A DNA stretch of 64,000 nt, from NCBI RefSeq assembly GCF_039414295.1, contig NZ_JBCITM010000019.1, positions 1 through 64,000 of the forward strand, written 5' to 3'. The translations under genes were made by a program, and so were the position numbers. The notes beneath the pieces were generated by a model that searched no databases, was not told where the DNA came from, and saw only the letters and a program-made list of their open reading frames with translations. Of the stretch, positions 33,592 to 41,643 are shown one piece after another. Numbering within the stretch: the stretch's first letter is position 1; each line of letters starts with the position of its first letter. Source of the stretch: Anoxynatronum sibiricum. Lineage in GTDB: Bacteria; Bacillota; Clostridia; Peptostreptococcales; Tindalliaceae.

Positions 33592-33798
33592 AGACTGCAA
33601 ACAAAATATGATGAAGACAAGGGATTTGGTAAAGGACAGCCTTGGAAATCTTGTCAGTGTTTTTTCGAAAAGGAACGAAAACCGCCAGCGCCTGCTGTTT
33701 GAGCGCAGCGAGTTCAGGCGCTGTTTTCGAGACGTTCGACTAAAAACACACAAGATTGGAATCAGCTGGCCTGGCTAAAGCCCTTAGTCTTCAGCCTC
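33592..33798 (+). repeat. ~207-bp dispersed repeat element, copy A
   Basis: This segment matches the reverse complement of 45387-45594 at roughly nine of ten positions by eye. It has an internal cagcgcctg/caggcgctg stem (33686-33694 and 33715-33723), starts with agactgc and ends with cttcagcctc. I see no terminal inverted repeats, and the open frames across it are not conserved proteins. It is flanked by direct copies of the terminator stem (33567 and 33799), which look like a target duplication. Best described as a small non-autonomous mobile or structured RNA element. It fills most of the gap 33511-33944. Confidence 0.88.
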
Positions 33799-33827
33799 GG
33801 GCGACTGATAATTTCGGTCGCCTTTTT
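33799..33827 (+). terminator. rho-independent terminator of the ECF/panB/M20 operon
   Basis: ggcgac (33800-33805) pairs with gtcgcc (33817-33822), followed by five T. Confidence 0.8.
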
Positions 33828-33874
33828 GCAGTGGTGACCTGAAGGCGAAATTCGTCGGTAAGGGTGGGAAAAAC

Positions 33875-33903
33875 TGGTCAGACCCCCTGTCTAATGGTAT
33901 AAT
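33875..33903 (+). promoter_or_regulatory. sigma-A promoter of the transketolase gene
   Basis: TGGTCA at 33875-33880, 17 bp, and TATAAT at 33898-33903 with an extended TGG just ahead. Confidence 0.7.
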
Positions 33904-33944
33904 GAAGCCAATATATCAAGCAACGATTTTGAGGAGGCTGACGC

Positions 33945-35933
33945 ATGAATCAGGAAATGGACCAGTTGGCAGTCAATACCCTGCGGGTACTGTCTGCTGA
34001 AGCAGTTGAAAAGGCAAACTCCGGTCATCCCGGGCTTCCCATGGGTTCCGCGCCCATGGCGTATACCCTGTGGTCAAGGCACATGAATCATAATCCCAAG
34101 AACCCGGCCTGGAAAAACCGGGACCGCTTTATACTTTCCGCAGGGCATGGTTCCATGCTGTTGTATTCCCTGTTACATCTTTTTGGTTACGATTTGAACA
34201 TGGAAGAGCTGAAATCCTTTCGCCAGTGGGACAGCCGTACCCCCGGGCATCCTGAATTTGGGCACACCTCCGGGGTGGAAACCACCACGGGCCCCCTGGG
34301 ACAGGGATTTGCCAATGGAGTGGGCATGGCCATGGCTGAAGCCCGTCTTGCAGCTCAGTTCAACAGAGAAGGTTACCCGGTGGTTGACCATTACACTTAC
34401 GTACTGGCCGGCGACGGCTGCATGATGGAAGGCATCAGCAGCGAGGCTGCCTCACTGGCCGGCACTCTGGGCCTGGGCAAACTTATCGTGCTGTACGATT
34501 CCAACCGCATCTCCATTGAAGGCGATACTGATCTGGCGTTTCGGGAAGATGTGAAAAAACGCTTTGAAGCCTATGGCTGGCAGGTGCTGCAGGTGAAAGA
34601 CGGTAATGATCTGGAGGCCATCAATGCGGCACTGGTGGAGGCGAAAAACGACAAAGTCCGCCCCGCCATGATTGAAGTGGTGACAGAAATTGGGTACGGC
34701 TGCCCGGCCAAACAGGGAAAGGCGTCAGCCCATGGAGAGCCCCTGGGTGCGGAAAACCTGAAGGCCATGAAGGAAAACCTGAACTGGCAGGAAGAACCCT
34801 TTAAAGTGCCGGCATCAGTCTCCCGGCAAATGGAATCCGAAATGGAAAAGGGCATGAAGGCAGAAGCGGCCTGGGAACTGATGCTCAGTGACTACTTCAC
34901 TGCCTATCCGGAAATGGAGACGGCCTGGGACCAGTGGTTCGGAAATGCCTGGATGCAGGATGTCATGGAAGACGAAAGTCTGTGGCAGTATGACAAGCCC
35001 AATGCCACCCGGTCTGCTTCAGGAGACATCATTAACCGTCTGGCAGAGAAGGTGCCCAACCTTATTGGAGGTTCTGCCGATCTGGCGCCTTCCACCAAAA
35101 CACTCATGAAGGCTCACGGTGACTTTCAGAAAGAAAACCACGCCGGCTCCAACCTGCGATTCGGGGTGCGTGAACATGCCATGGCGGCCATCATCAACGG
35201 CATGGCCCTTCACGGCGGGCTCCGGGTATTTGGTGCCACTTTCTTCGTCTTTACCGACTACATGAAAGGGGCTATGCGCCTGTCATCCATTATGGGAGTT
35301 CCGGTGACCTATGTGCTTACCCACGACAGCATTGGAGTGGGTGAAGACGGCCCCACCCACCAGCCCATTGAACATCTCATGGCATTGCGCAGTGTTCCTA
35401 ACATGATTGTGTTCCGTCCCGCTGATGGCAAAGAAACCGCCATGGGTTGGAAGGCGGCTCTTAGCAGCACCAACACACCGGTGTCGCTGGTGCTGACCCG
35501 GCAAAATCTGCCCCTGTATGCAGAAACCGGGGCCGATGCGCTTAGGGGCGGCTATGTGCTGAAAGATGCCGGCGCCGGAGAGCCCCAGGTGCTTCTCATG
35601 GCTTCCGGCTCTGAAGTGGCCACCATTATGACGGCGGCAGATGATCTGGCGGCCAAGGGAATTGCCAGCCGGGTGGTCAGCATGCCTTCCTGGGAACTAT
35701 TCGAAATACAACCCGAAAGTTACCGTCACCAGGTGCTGCCACCGGCCCTGCGTAAACGGATTGCCGTGGAAGCCGGCAGCGGTTTGGGCTGGTATAAATA
35801 TACCGGGTTGGATGGCCGGGTGATTTCCCTTGATCATTTCGGTGCATCGGCACCGGGTGAGTTACTCTTTGAAAAATTTGGCCTGACACCCGAAGCGGTG
35901 GTGGAAGCGGCAGAAGCGCTGGTGGGCCAGTAA
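33945..35933 (+). CDS. tkt: transketolase
   Basis: 662 residues, full length. It moves two-carbon units between sugar phosphates with thiamine diphosphate. KANSGHPGLPMGSAPMAY opens the protein; the ThDP/Mg2+ motif is AGDGCMMEGISSEAASLAG (about 156-174) and DSNRISIEG follows. The pyrimidine-domain signature is RFGVREHAMAAIINGMALHG with the catalytic Glu, then HDSIGVGEDGPTHQPIEHL. The C-terminal domain ends VVEAAEALVGQ. GAGGAGG precedes the ATG. It is monocistronic between its own promoter and terminator. Confidence 0.97.
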   Translation: MNQEMDQLAVNTLRVLSAEAVEKANSGHPGLPMGSAPMAYTLWSRHMNHNPKNPAWKNRDRFILSAGHGSMLLYSLLHLFGYDLNMEELKSFRQWDSRTPGHPEFGHTSGVETTTGPLGQGFANGVGMAMAEARLAAQFNREGYPVVDHYTYVLAGDGCMMEGISSEAASLAGTLGLGKLIVLYDSNRISIEGDTDLAFREDVKKRFEAYGWQVLQVKDGNDLEAINAALVEAKNDKVRPAMIEVVTEIGYGCPAKQGKASAHGEPLGAENLKAMKENLNWQEEPFKVPASVSRQMESEMEKGMKAEAAWELMLSDYFTAYPEMETAWDQWFGNAWMQDVMEDESLWQYDKPNATRSASGDIINRLAEKVPNLIGGSADLAPSTKTLMKAHGDFQKENHAGSNLRFGVREHAMAAIINGMALHGGLRVFGATFFVFTDYMKGAMRLSSIMGVPVTYVLTHDSIGVGEDGPTHQPIEHLMALRSVPNMIVFRPADGKETAMGWKAALSSTNTPVSLVLTRQNLPLYAETGADALRGGYVLKDAGAGEPQVLLMASGSEVATIMTAADDLAAKGIASRVVSMPSWELFEIQPESYRHQVLPPALRKRIAVEAGSGLGWYKYTGLDGRVISLDHFGASAPGELLFEKFGLTPEAVVEAAEALVGQ

Positions 35934-35967
35934 GTCATACCAGCAAGCCATAATAGTACCAATAAGA

Positions 35968-35998
35968 AATCACCGGGAGAAAGTTCCCGGTGATTTTT
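35968..35998 (+). terminator. rho-independent terminator after tkt
   Basis: aatcaccggga pairs perfectly with tcccggtgatt, followed by a T run. Confidence 0.93.
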
Positions 35999-36090
35999 GC
36001 GTGGCTGGTATTTTCTGCTATAATAAAACAACAGAGATTGACTGATAAAGTTGAAATACGCTGTTGCGCATTCCTGCAAGTAATCATGGC

Positions 36091-37386
36091 CTAATTATTG
36101 GGGATGCGCAGTACCTGGCCGGCCCTGAGGCTGGAAGCATCGGTGATGTTATTGTAGCTCATGATTTCAGGGTAGCGGCTTCCGTCGCCATAGAAACGAA
36201 GGCTGATGGCATAGAGGGTGTCCCCTGACTGAACAGTGTAGCTGGTGTGAGGTTCAGTGGATGCCGGCGGCGGGGTGGCCGGCGGAGAGGTTTCGTTATT
36301 GGGAGAATCCTCACCCGGATCTTCAGTTCCTGGTGTTTCACCAGGTTCTTCCGATTCATCTCCACCGGGTATCTCCTGGTCAGATGGATCACTTGCCGGC
36401 ACTTCAGGGGTTTCCATTACCGGCGGTGTTTCGGCCACTTCATCGGCAGGTTCCCGGTTCAGAATGCGGTTGATACCCATGATTCCAAGAAATAACAGCA
36501 GGAGGGCAGCCAATGTCACCAACAGGGTTTGGCGTCGGCGGGCCCTTTTGCTCCGGCGTCCCACCCGGCGTTCCCGGGTGAGTAAAAAGGGTCGTTCTGG
36601 TGCGTCTGGATGGTCTGGCATCATTAAAATGTCTCCTTCCTCGTTGTTGGATGCAGTCCGGGTTCTTGTACTGCGAGGCTCAATCGGTGACGGCGGCCGG
36701 TGATCCTGACTGAGGCGCGTTTTGAAAAAAATGGGGTTGAAATCTTTTTGTACAGCCTGTATGTCCGGGTACTCTCCCAGATAACAGCGATGAATAATGC
36801 CGGCCACCTCTGGGTGAGACCCTTCCTGCACTTCGTCCAATCGGGCATAAAGAGAATTGCCATACACACAGAGAAGAAAGTCGCCGATACGCTGCAGGTA
36901 ACTTGGCCATGAGGCACTAAGGTCTTCGGGAGAGAAAAAAAGAATGTTATTCAGACATACAATTTTCCTGTCGACCACCGAGATGTTCCCGAAAGAAGAA
37001 AGAACATACCTCACCACCAAGGGCAATGGCTCCATGACCAGCAACTTATTCAGGTAGTTGCTGACAATCTGTCCCTTTTCATAAGGGTTTAGAATGGTAT
37101 TGGTGACAAAGGAAGGGAATGGTTTGCCGGGACATTGTTTTGAAACGGTGTAGAAAACATCTTCCACCAGAAAAAAATCATCGAAAAACTGTTTCATTTC
37201 CCGATCAAAATGCTGAAAAGCCTCCATCACGGGTTCGCCGGCCTCCAGATCCCGGAAAGCCGTGACGTATACTGGTGTTTTAGACTCGGAAAACAGGTCC
37301 TGCGCCAGATAAATCCGCTGAAAGGCGTCCTGGTGAAGCACCTCTTCCACTTGATACTGGTCGTTGATGAGCATTTCCCGGTTCAT
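36091..37386 (-). CDS. LysM-domain membrane protein with degenerate kinase-like N-terminus
   Basis: 431 residues. The N-terminal ~215 residues begin like a Ser/Thr kinase lobe (MLINDQYQVEEVLHQDAFQR and IYLAQDL) but have no glycine-rich loop, no clear VAIK lysine and no HRD or DFG motif, so it is at most a pseudokinase. An Arg/Lys-rich stretch precedes one transmembrane helix (about 287-304). An extracytoplasmic Pro/Glu/Ser-rich linker (about 312-380) follows, and a LysM domain, YTVQSGDTLYAIS (about 383-431), would bind peptidoglycan. The ATG at 37386 has GGGGAGGG ahead. It is divergent from the sensor kinase gene; its function is unknown, perhaps wall sensing. Confidence 0.75.
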   Translation of the reverse strand: MNREMLINDQYQVEEVLHQDAFQRIYLAQDLFSESKTPVYVTAFRDLEAGEPVMEAFQHFDREMKQFFDDFFLVEDVFYTVSKQCPGKPFPSFVTNTILNPYEKGQIVSNYLNKLLVMEPLPLVVRYVLSSFGNISVVDRKIVCLNNILFFSPEDLSASWPSYLQRIGDFLLCVYGNSLYARLDEVQEGSHPEVAGIIHRCYLGEYPDIQAVQKDFNPIFFKTRLSQDHRPPSPIEPRSTRTRTASNNEEGDILMMPDHPDAPERPFLLTRERRVGRRSKRARRRQTLLVTLAALLLLFLGIMGINRILNREPADEVAETPPVMETPEVPASDPSDQEIPGGDESEEPGETPGTEDPGEDSPNNETSPPATPPPASTEPHTSYTVQSGDTLYAISLRFYGDGSRYPEIMSYNNITDASSLRAGQVLRIPNN

Positions 37387-37433
37387 GCTGAATCCCTCCC
37401 CGTGGCTTCCGATCAATGGCGGACTGCCCCTTC

Positions 37434-37462
37434 TGTATACATATTCGATGGAAAGCCTGAAA
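37434..37462 (-). promoter_or_regulatory. candidate promoter of the LysM gene
   Basis: Read on the minus strand: TTTCAG, 17 bp, TATACA, about 50 bp before the start codon. Confidence 0.4.
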
Positions 37463-37596
37463 TTCCTTTTTATTTCATGATTTTTTTTGAAGTGCCATAA
37501 ACTCGGTTTCTAAAACCACGGATGGCGTATCTTTGTTCGTTGAATCAATACCCTTCATAGGAGGGTCTTACACCGGCAAATGTCAGGAGAATATTC

Positions 37597-39708
37597 ATGA
37601 AGCGAACAGAAGAAAAAAAACAAACTCAGTTGTCGCACTTTGCTGCGGTTCTGAAAAAGCACTGCGATGCCACCAGGTTCTCGCGCTGCCTGATGGCATT
37701 CGTCATACCAATGCTGGTGGTGCCACTGGTGATGGTGCAGAGCGTCCCGGTGGAAGCGGCGCTGGATAATCCTTACCTTCAAAGGCAGCAGCTGGTGTTG
37801 CGGGTGGCCTTTGATCCCCGGCTGGCACCGCTGCAGTATGAGACGTCGGAGGGTTACCAGGGGTTCAGTATTGATCTCATGGAAACCATGGGGAGACGAA
37901 ATGATTTTCAGGTTCAATGGGTGCCCATGACCATGACGCAGGCGCAGCAGAGCCTTCAGGAAGGCGCGATTGACGTGATCATGGGGATTGACTACCAGGC
38001 CCGGCTGGCGCCGGAGATGGAGTTCACCGAACCTTTTTTTTCCTCAACAGTGGGGCTCATGGTACCGGCGGGTGCCACCGACATCGAATCCATTGCTGAT
38101 TTGTCTGAAAAACTGGTGGCCATTCAACGACATTCCCTGGAGCACGATTTTCTTCAGAATGTGTGGCGTATCAATTTCAACACCACTGAAAATCTGGTGG
38201 ACGGTCTGGCACTCATGGAAATGGATCGGGCAGAAGCGCTGGTGGGAGACCGGCTGGTTTTGCAGCATGCCCTGTCGGAACTGATGCTGGAGGAGGAATA
38301 TCAGTTTGTCAGCAGCTATGTGATCCCTCTGGAGTACGCCATGGCGGTTAAAAAAGAGAACTTTGGTCTGTTGAACCTGCTGAACCGGGGGTTGCAACAG
38401 GCGAAGGGCCAGGGAATCCATCATGAGTTACAGGAAAAATGGTTTGGCAGTAACCTTCTCCAGGCCCGGCTTGAACAAACCCTCAAAGCACTGGGGTTTA
38501 TTCTGGCCCTGATTTTTGGCGTCTTTCTCATCAGCTTGTGGTGGAACCGCATGCTGCAAATGGAGGTGCAACGAAAAACCGGCGAATTGAAGGCAGCCAA
38601 CCGGGATCTGGAATACCAGATTCTGGAAACCCGCAATATGAGTGGGTTAATGGAGCAAATCATGCGAAACAGCCCCCGGGGATTGGTAACGGTGGATCGA
38701 AAAGGTCTGGTGACCGCACTGAACCCCCGGGCCCAGGAACTCACCGGAGAAGCTGAATCTCTGAAAGATAAGCCTTATACAGCATCACCCCTCTTGAAAA
38801 CCCTGCTGGAAACGCGTCTGAAGCATGTGCTGGAAGAAGGGGTTCAGTATGTGGGAGGGGAACTGCGCTGGCAGCCGGAAGAGAAGGGCAGTCGGGTGGA
38901 TATTCGCTACACCCTTTACCCTGCCAGAGATGTGGAAAAACAGATTACCGGCATGATTCTTACGCTGGAAGATATAACAGAGGAGCGAAAGCAGCGGGAG
39001 CAGGGCTTTGAGCGGGAAAAAAGCCGGGCTCTGCATCAGGTGGTGGCAGGAATTGCTCATGAAATCCGAAATCCCCTCACATCCATCAAAACCTTTGTGG
39101 AACTGATCCCGGCAAAGATTCTAAATCCCCAGTTTCAGGAGAACATCGTGCGGCATGTTCCCCGGGAGGTGGAGCGGGTGAGTCAGCTCATTGAAAGCCT
39201 CATCGACTATGCCCGGCCACGGCCGCCCAACCGGGAAGTATGTGATGCGGCTGAATTATTGAGGTCCTGCACGGCATTGTTCGAACCCGTCTTCAACAGC
39301 AAGGGATTTCAGCTGAAAAGCCGGCTGGAGAAGGGTTGTGTGATTCAGGCGGACCGGGATCAAATTAAACAGGTGTTGGTCAACTTTCTGTTAAATGGGC
39401 TGGAAGCCATGGAAATGCGTGTCAATGAAGAGGAAACAACGATGCCGCTATCCATGACCACCAGTTGCCGCTTAGAAGGCGCCCATGTGTGGATTGATCT
39501 GAAGGATGAAGGGGTGGGCATGAGCCCGGAAGAGCTGAAGAACATTCTGGAACCTTTTTATTCCACTAAAAAAGAGGGTACCGGTCTGGGGCTGCCCCTG
39601 TCCAAACGGTATCTGGAAGACAATGGAGCTGTACTCAGCTTTGAAAGCGAAAAAGGACAGGGCACCATTGTCCACCTGCAGTTTGAGAGGATGACGGATC
39701 ATGGATAA
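37597..39708 (+). CDS. sensor histidine kinase with extracytoplasmic solute-binding domain
   Basis: 703 residues. A signal/anchor helix (about 32-52) precedes a periplasmic-type family 3 binding domain (about 65-290: LVLRVAFDPRLAPLQY, GFSIDLMETMG, MGIDYQARLAPEMEFTEPFF). A transmembrane helix lies at about 300-320, then a PAS domain (about 350-460) and a kinase core: GIAHEIRNPLTSIK with His488 and the ATP site ending KKEGTGLGLPLSKRY. The NtrB-like HEIRNPL box fits an NtrC-type partner, encoded next with 8 bp overlap. It probably senses a small ligand directly and governs the TRAP operon downstream. Confidence 0.93.
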   Translation: MKRTEEKKQTQLSHFAAVLKKHCDATRFSRCLMAFVIPMLVVPLVMVQSVPVEAALDNPYLQRQQLVLRVAFDPRLAPLQYETSEGYQGFSIDLMETMGRRNDFQVQWVPMTMTQAQQSLQEGAIDVIMGIDYQARLAPEMEFTEPFFSSTVGLMVPAGATDIESIADLSEKLVAIQRHSLEHDFLQNVWRINFNTTENLVDGLALMEMDRAEALVGDRLVLQHALSELMLEEEYQFVSSYVIPLEYAMAVKKENFGLLNLLNRGLQQAKGQGIHHELQEKWFGSNLLQARLEQTLKALGFILALIFGVFLISLWWNRMLQMEVQRKTGELKAANRDLEYQILETRNMSGLMEQIMRNSPRGLVTVDRKGLVTALNPRAQELTGEAESLKDKPYTASPLLKTLLETRLKHVLEEGVQYVGGELRWQPEEKGSRVDIRYTLYPARDVEKQITGMILTLEDITEERKQREQGFEREKSRALHQVVAGIAHEIRNPLTSIKTFVELIPAKILNPQFQENIVRHVPREVERVSQLIESLIDYARPRPPNREVCDAAELLRSCTALFEPVFNSKGFQLKSRLEKGCVIQADRDQIKQVLVNFLLNGLEAMEMRVNEEETTMPLSMTTSCRLEGAHVWIDLKDEGVGMSPEELKNILEPFYSTKKEGTGLGLPLSKRYLEDNGAVLSFESEKGQGTIVHLQFERMTDHG

Positions 39709-41086
39709 AATTCTGATTGTGGATGACGAAATTTCCATTTGTTCTTCCCTGACATTTGCCCTGGAAGATCGTTTTGATGTGCAGGCAGTTACTGACGCCT
39801 CTCAGGCCATGCAACTGGCCCGACAGGAGACCTTCCATCTCTGTCTGTTGGATCTGAAGATCGGGCAGGTGAATGGTATTGATGTGCTGGAGCAGATGAA
39901 AGCCATTCAGCCGGAGATGGTGGTGATTATGATGACTGCCTATGCCTCCATCTCTTCATCGGTGGAAGCCATCAAAAAAGGGGCTTATACTTACCTCACC
40001 AAGCCCCTGCACATGGAAGCCATGCTGTCGGTGATTGAACAGGCTCTGGCATACCAGCGGCTGAACCGGCAGCTGGAGTATCTCAGCAGCGAGCTGGCTG
40101 AAAAATACACTGACAAGGGCATTATCGGAAACAGCCCTCCCATGAAAGTGGTGTTCAGTAAGATTGAAAAACTGAAAGATTTGGACACCAGTGTGTTGGT
40201 AGTGGGTGAAAGCGGTACCGGTAAAGAACTGGTGGCCCGGGCCCTCCATTTCTCAGGCCAGCGGCGAAAGCATCGCTTTGTGGCATTGAACTGTGCTGCA
40301 ATCCCGGAAAACCTGCTGGAAAGTGAACTGTTCGGGCATCGCAAAGGGGCTTTTTCCGGTGCCAATGCCGATAAACCCGGCAAGTTTGAGTATGCCAATC
40401 AGGGAACTCTTTTTCTGGATGAGATCGGCGATATGCCGCTGGGACTACAGGCCAAGCTCCTCCGGGTGCTGCAGCAGAAAGAAGTGACGCCTCTGGGGGC
40501 CAACCGCCCCATTCCCCTGGATGTGCGGGTGATTGCTGCCACCAACCAGGACTTAAATGAAAGCGTGCGGCAGGGAACCTTTCGCCAGGACTTATACTAT
40601 CGACTGAATGTGGTGACGGTGAGCATGCCGGCCCTGCGCACCATGCGGGAAGACTTGCCCCTTTTGTTTCGTCATTTCTTAAAAAGTTTTCAAAAGCCGG
40701 GGGAACCGGTGAGAAAACTGTCTGAGGAAGCAGCTCAGGGGCTAATGCACTATGACTATCCTGGCAACATTCGTGAACTGGGAAATATTTTGGAAGGTGC
40801 CTGTATCATGGCAGAGGGAGAGATGATTCAGTGGCATGATTTGCCGGAAGAAGTGCGCAAGATCACCCCTATTCCTGACAACAATGGGGAAATGGAGAGG
40901 GATGTCTTTTCTGGTCTGGTGGGCATGACGCTGGAAGAAATTGAAAGAAAAGTCATCGAAGCAACCCTGGCCAGCCATGAAGGACACCGGCAAAAAACGG
41001 CAGAGGTTTTGGGAATCAGTGAACGGGGGCTCCGGAATAAAATCAACCGGTATTCTTTGGGAACTTCTGACCCTGTGAGCCGGTAG
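39701..41086 (+). CDS. NtrC-family sigma-54-dependent response regulator
   Basis: 461 residues. The receiver domain has VDDE near the start and the phospho-acceptor Asp51 in LLDLKIG. The AAA+ domain has Walker A GESGTGKE, the sigma-54 contact loop GAFSGA (a common variant of GAFTGA), Walker B TLFLDEIGDMPL and the arginine-finger region RQDLYYRLNVV. A Fis-type HTH closes it: RKVIEATLASHEGHRQKTAE, then VLGISERGLRNKINRY. It overlaps the kinase gene. Three matching palindromes and a -24/-12 promoter lie directly downstream, the evident target. Confidence 0.95.
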   Translation: MDKILIVDDEISICSSLTFALEDRFDVQAVTDASQAMQLARQETFHLCLLDLKIGQVNGIDVLEQMKAIQPEMVVIMMTAYASISSSVEAIKKGAYTYLTKPLHMEAMLSVIEQALAYQRLNRQLEYLSSELAEKYTDKGIIGNSPPMKVVFSKIEKLKDLDTSVLVVGESGTGKELVARALHFSGQRRKHRFVALNCAAIPENLLESELFGHRKGAFSGANADKPGKFEYANQGTLFLDEIGDMPLGLQAKLLRVLQQKEVTPLGANRPIPLDVRVIAATNQDLNESVRQGTFRQDLYYRLNVVTVSMPALRTMREDLPLLFRHFLKSFQKPGEPVRKLSEEAAQGLMHYDYPGNIRELGNILEGACIMAEGEMIQWHDLPEEVRKITPIPDNNGEMERDVFSGLVGMTLEEIERKVIEATLASHEGHRQKTAEVLGISERGLRNKINRYSLGTSDPVSR

Positions 41087-41113
41087 GTTTTGTCCCGGCT
41101 CATTTCAACATAC

Positions 41114-41146
41114 CGGCAAAAAATGCCGCAACGGCATAAATTGCCG
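41114..41146. promoter_or_regulatory. candidate enhancer sites 1 and 2 for the NtrC-type regulator
   Basis: Two 15-bp palindromes in tandem, cggcaaaaaatgccg (41114-41128) and cggcataaattgccg (41132-41146), are separated by 3 bp and spaced 18 bp centre to centre. They lie about 415-445 bp upstream of the -24/-12 promoter, within normal enhancer range. Confidence 0.75.
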
Positions 41147-41269
41147 CAGCATCGAAACGAGCCGCGGGTTTGATAATTATATATCAATATCAGTGGAATC
41201 ATCGGGGAATTGCCTGTTGTGAGGCCTGTAAAAAGGGTGTTGGCAAGACTGCCGGTGATTTTGATGTTA

Positions 41270-41284
41270 CGGCAAAAAATGCCG
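41270..41284. promoter_or_regulatory. candidate enhancer site 3
   Basis: An exact copy of site 1 (cggcaaaaaatgccg), about 275 bp upstream of the sigma-54 promoter. A weaker ggca-agac-tgcc lies at 41242-41253. Confidence 0.72.
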
Positions 41285-41358
41285 GTGATGGCGGGTGAAC
41301 CGTAAACGAGCCAGTAGTGTTGACAGAGAAAACAACGGCGGGTCACGAAAAAACAGCA

Positions 41359-41382
41359 CCGGGAGAGAAAAAACGCTCCCGG
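41359..41382 (+). other. stem-loop after the enhancer cluster
   Basis: ccgggag pairs with ctcccgg around a 10-base A-rich loop. The following bases are ctgatttg, so it is at best a weak terminator for the regulator transcript. Confidence 0.4.
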
Positions 41383-41559
41383 CTGATTTGATGGGATCAT
41401 GAGGCATTCCCTTACTGCCAGATAATATGATATGAGTTCAATGCGTTGAAATCACGCAAAGAGGAAAGACAAAATGGCAAACGTTTACCAGGCTTATCTT
41501 GCCGGCAGTGGGGAAGATGCGGGTGTGGAGAAATGTTTTTTTGCACAACCGGTGATCAC

Positions 41560-41574
41560 TGGCACGATCTTTGC
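41560..41574 (+). promoter_or_regulatory. sigma-54 (-24/-12) promoter of the TRAP operon
   Basis: TGGCAC at 41560-41565, five bases, then TTGC at 41571-41574, matching the consensus exactly with the required GG/GC spacing. The TAXI gene starts 70 bp downstream. Together with the NtrC-type regulator and palindromes this predicts enhancer-dependent transcription. Confidence 0.85.
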
Positions 41575-41643
41575 AATTTAACAGAGCAGTGTGTCAGATC
41601 GCTTTGACATCAAAAGAAACTAACAAGCAAAGGGGAGAAAAAA

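Noticed and set aside
32590..33753. 387-codon minus-strand frame over the M20 gene and repeat copy A
   Set aside because: Most of it is antisense to the M20 gene, and the rest reads through the dispersed repeat. The matching frame at copy B shows the repeat sequence, not a conserved protein.
41474..41581. 35-codon frame with AGAGGAAAG ahead (MANVYQAYLAG...)
   Set aside because: It overlaps the sigma-54 promoter and would not be transcribed from it; no homology is recognisable. Possible, but not supported enough to list as a gene.
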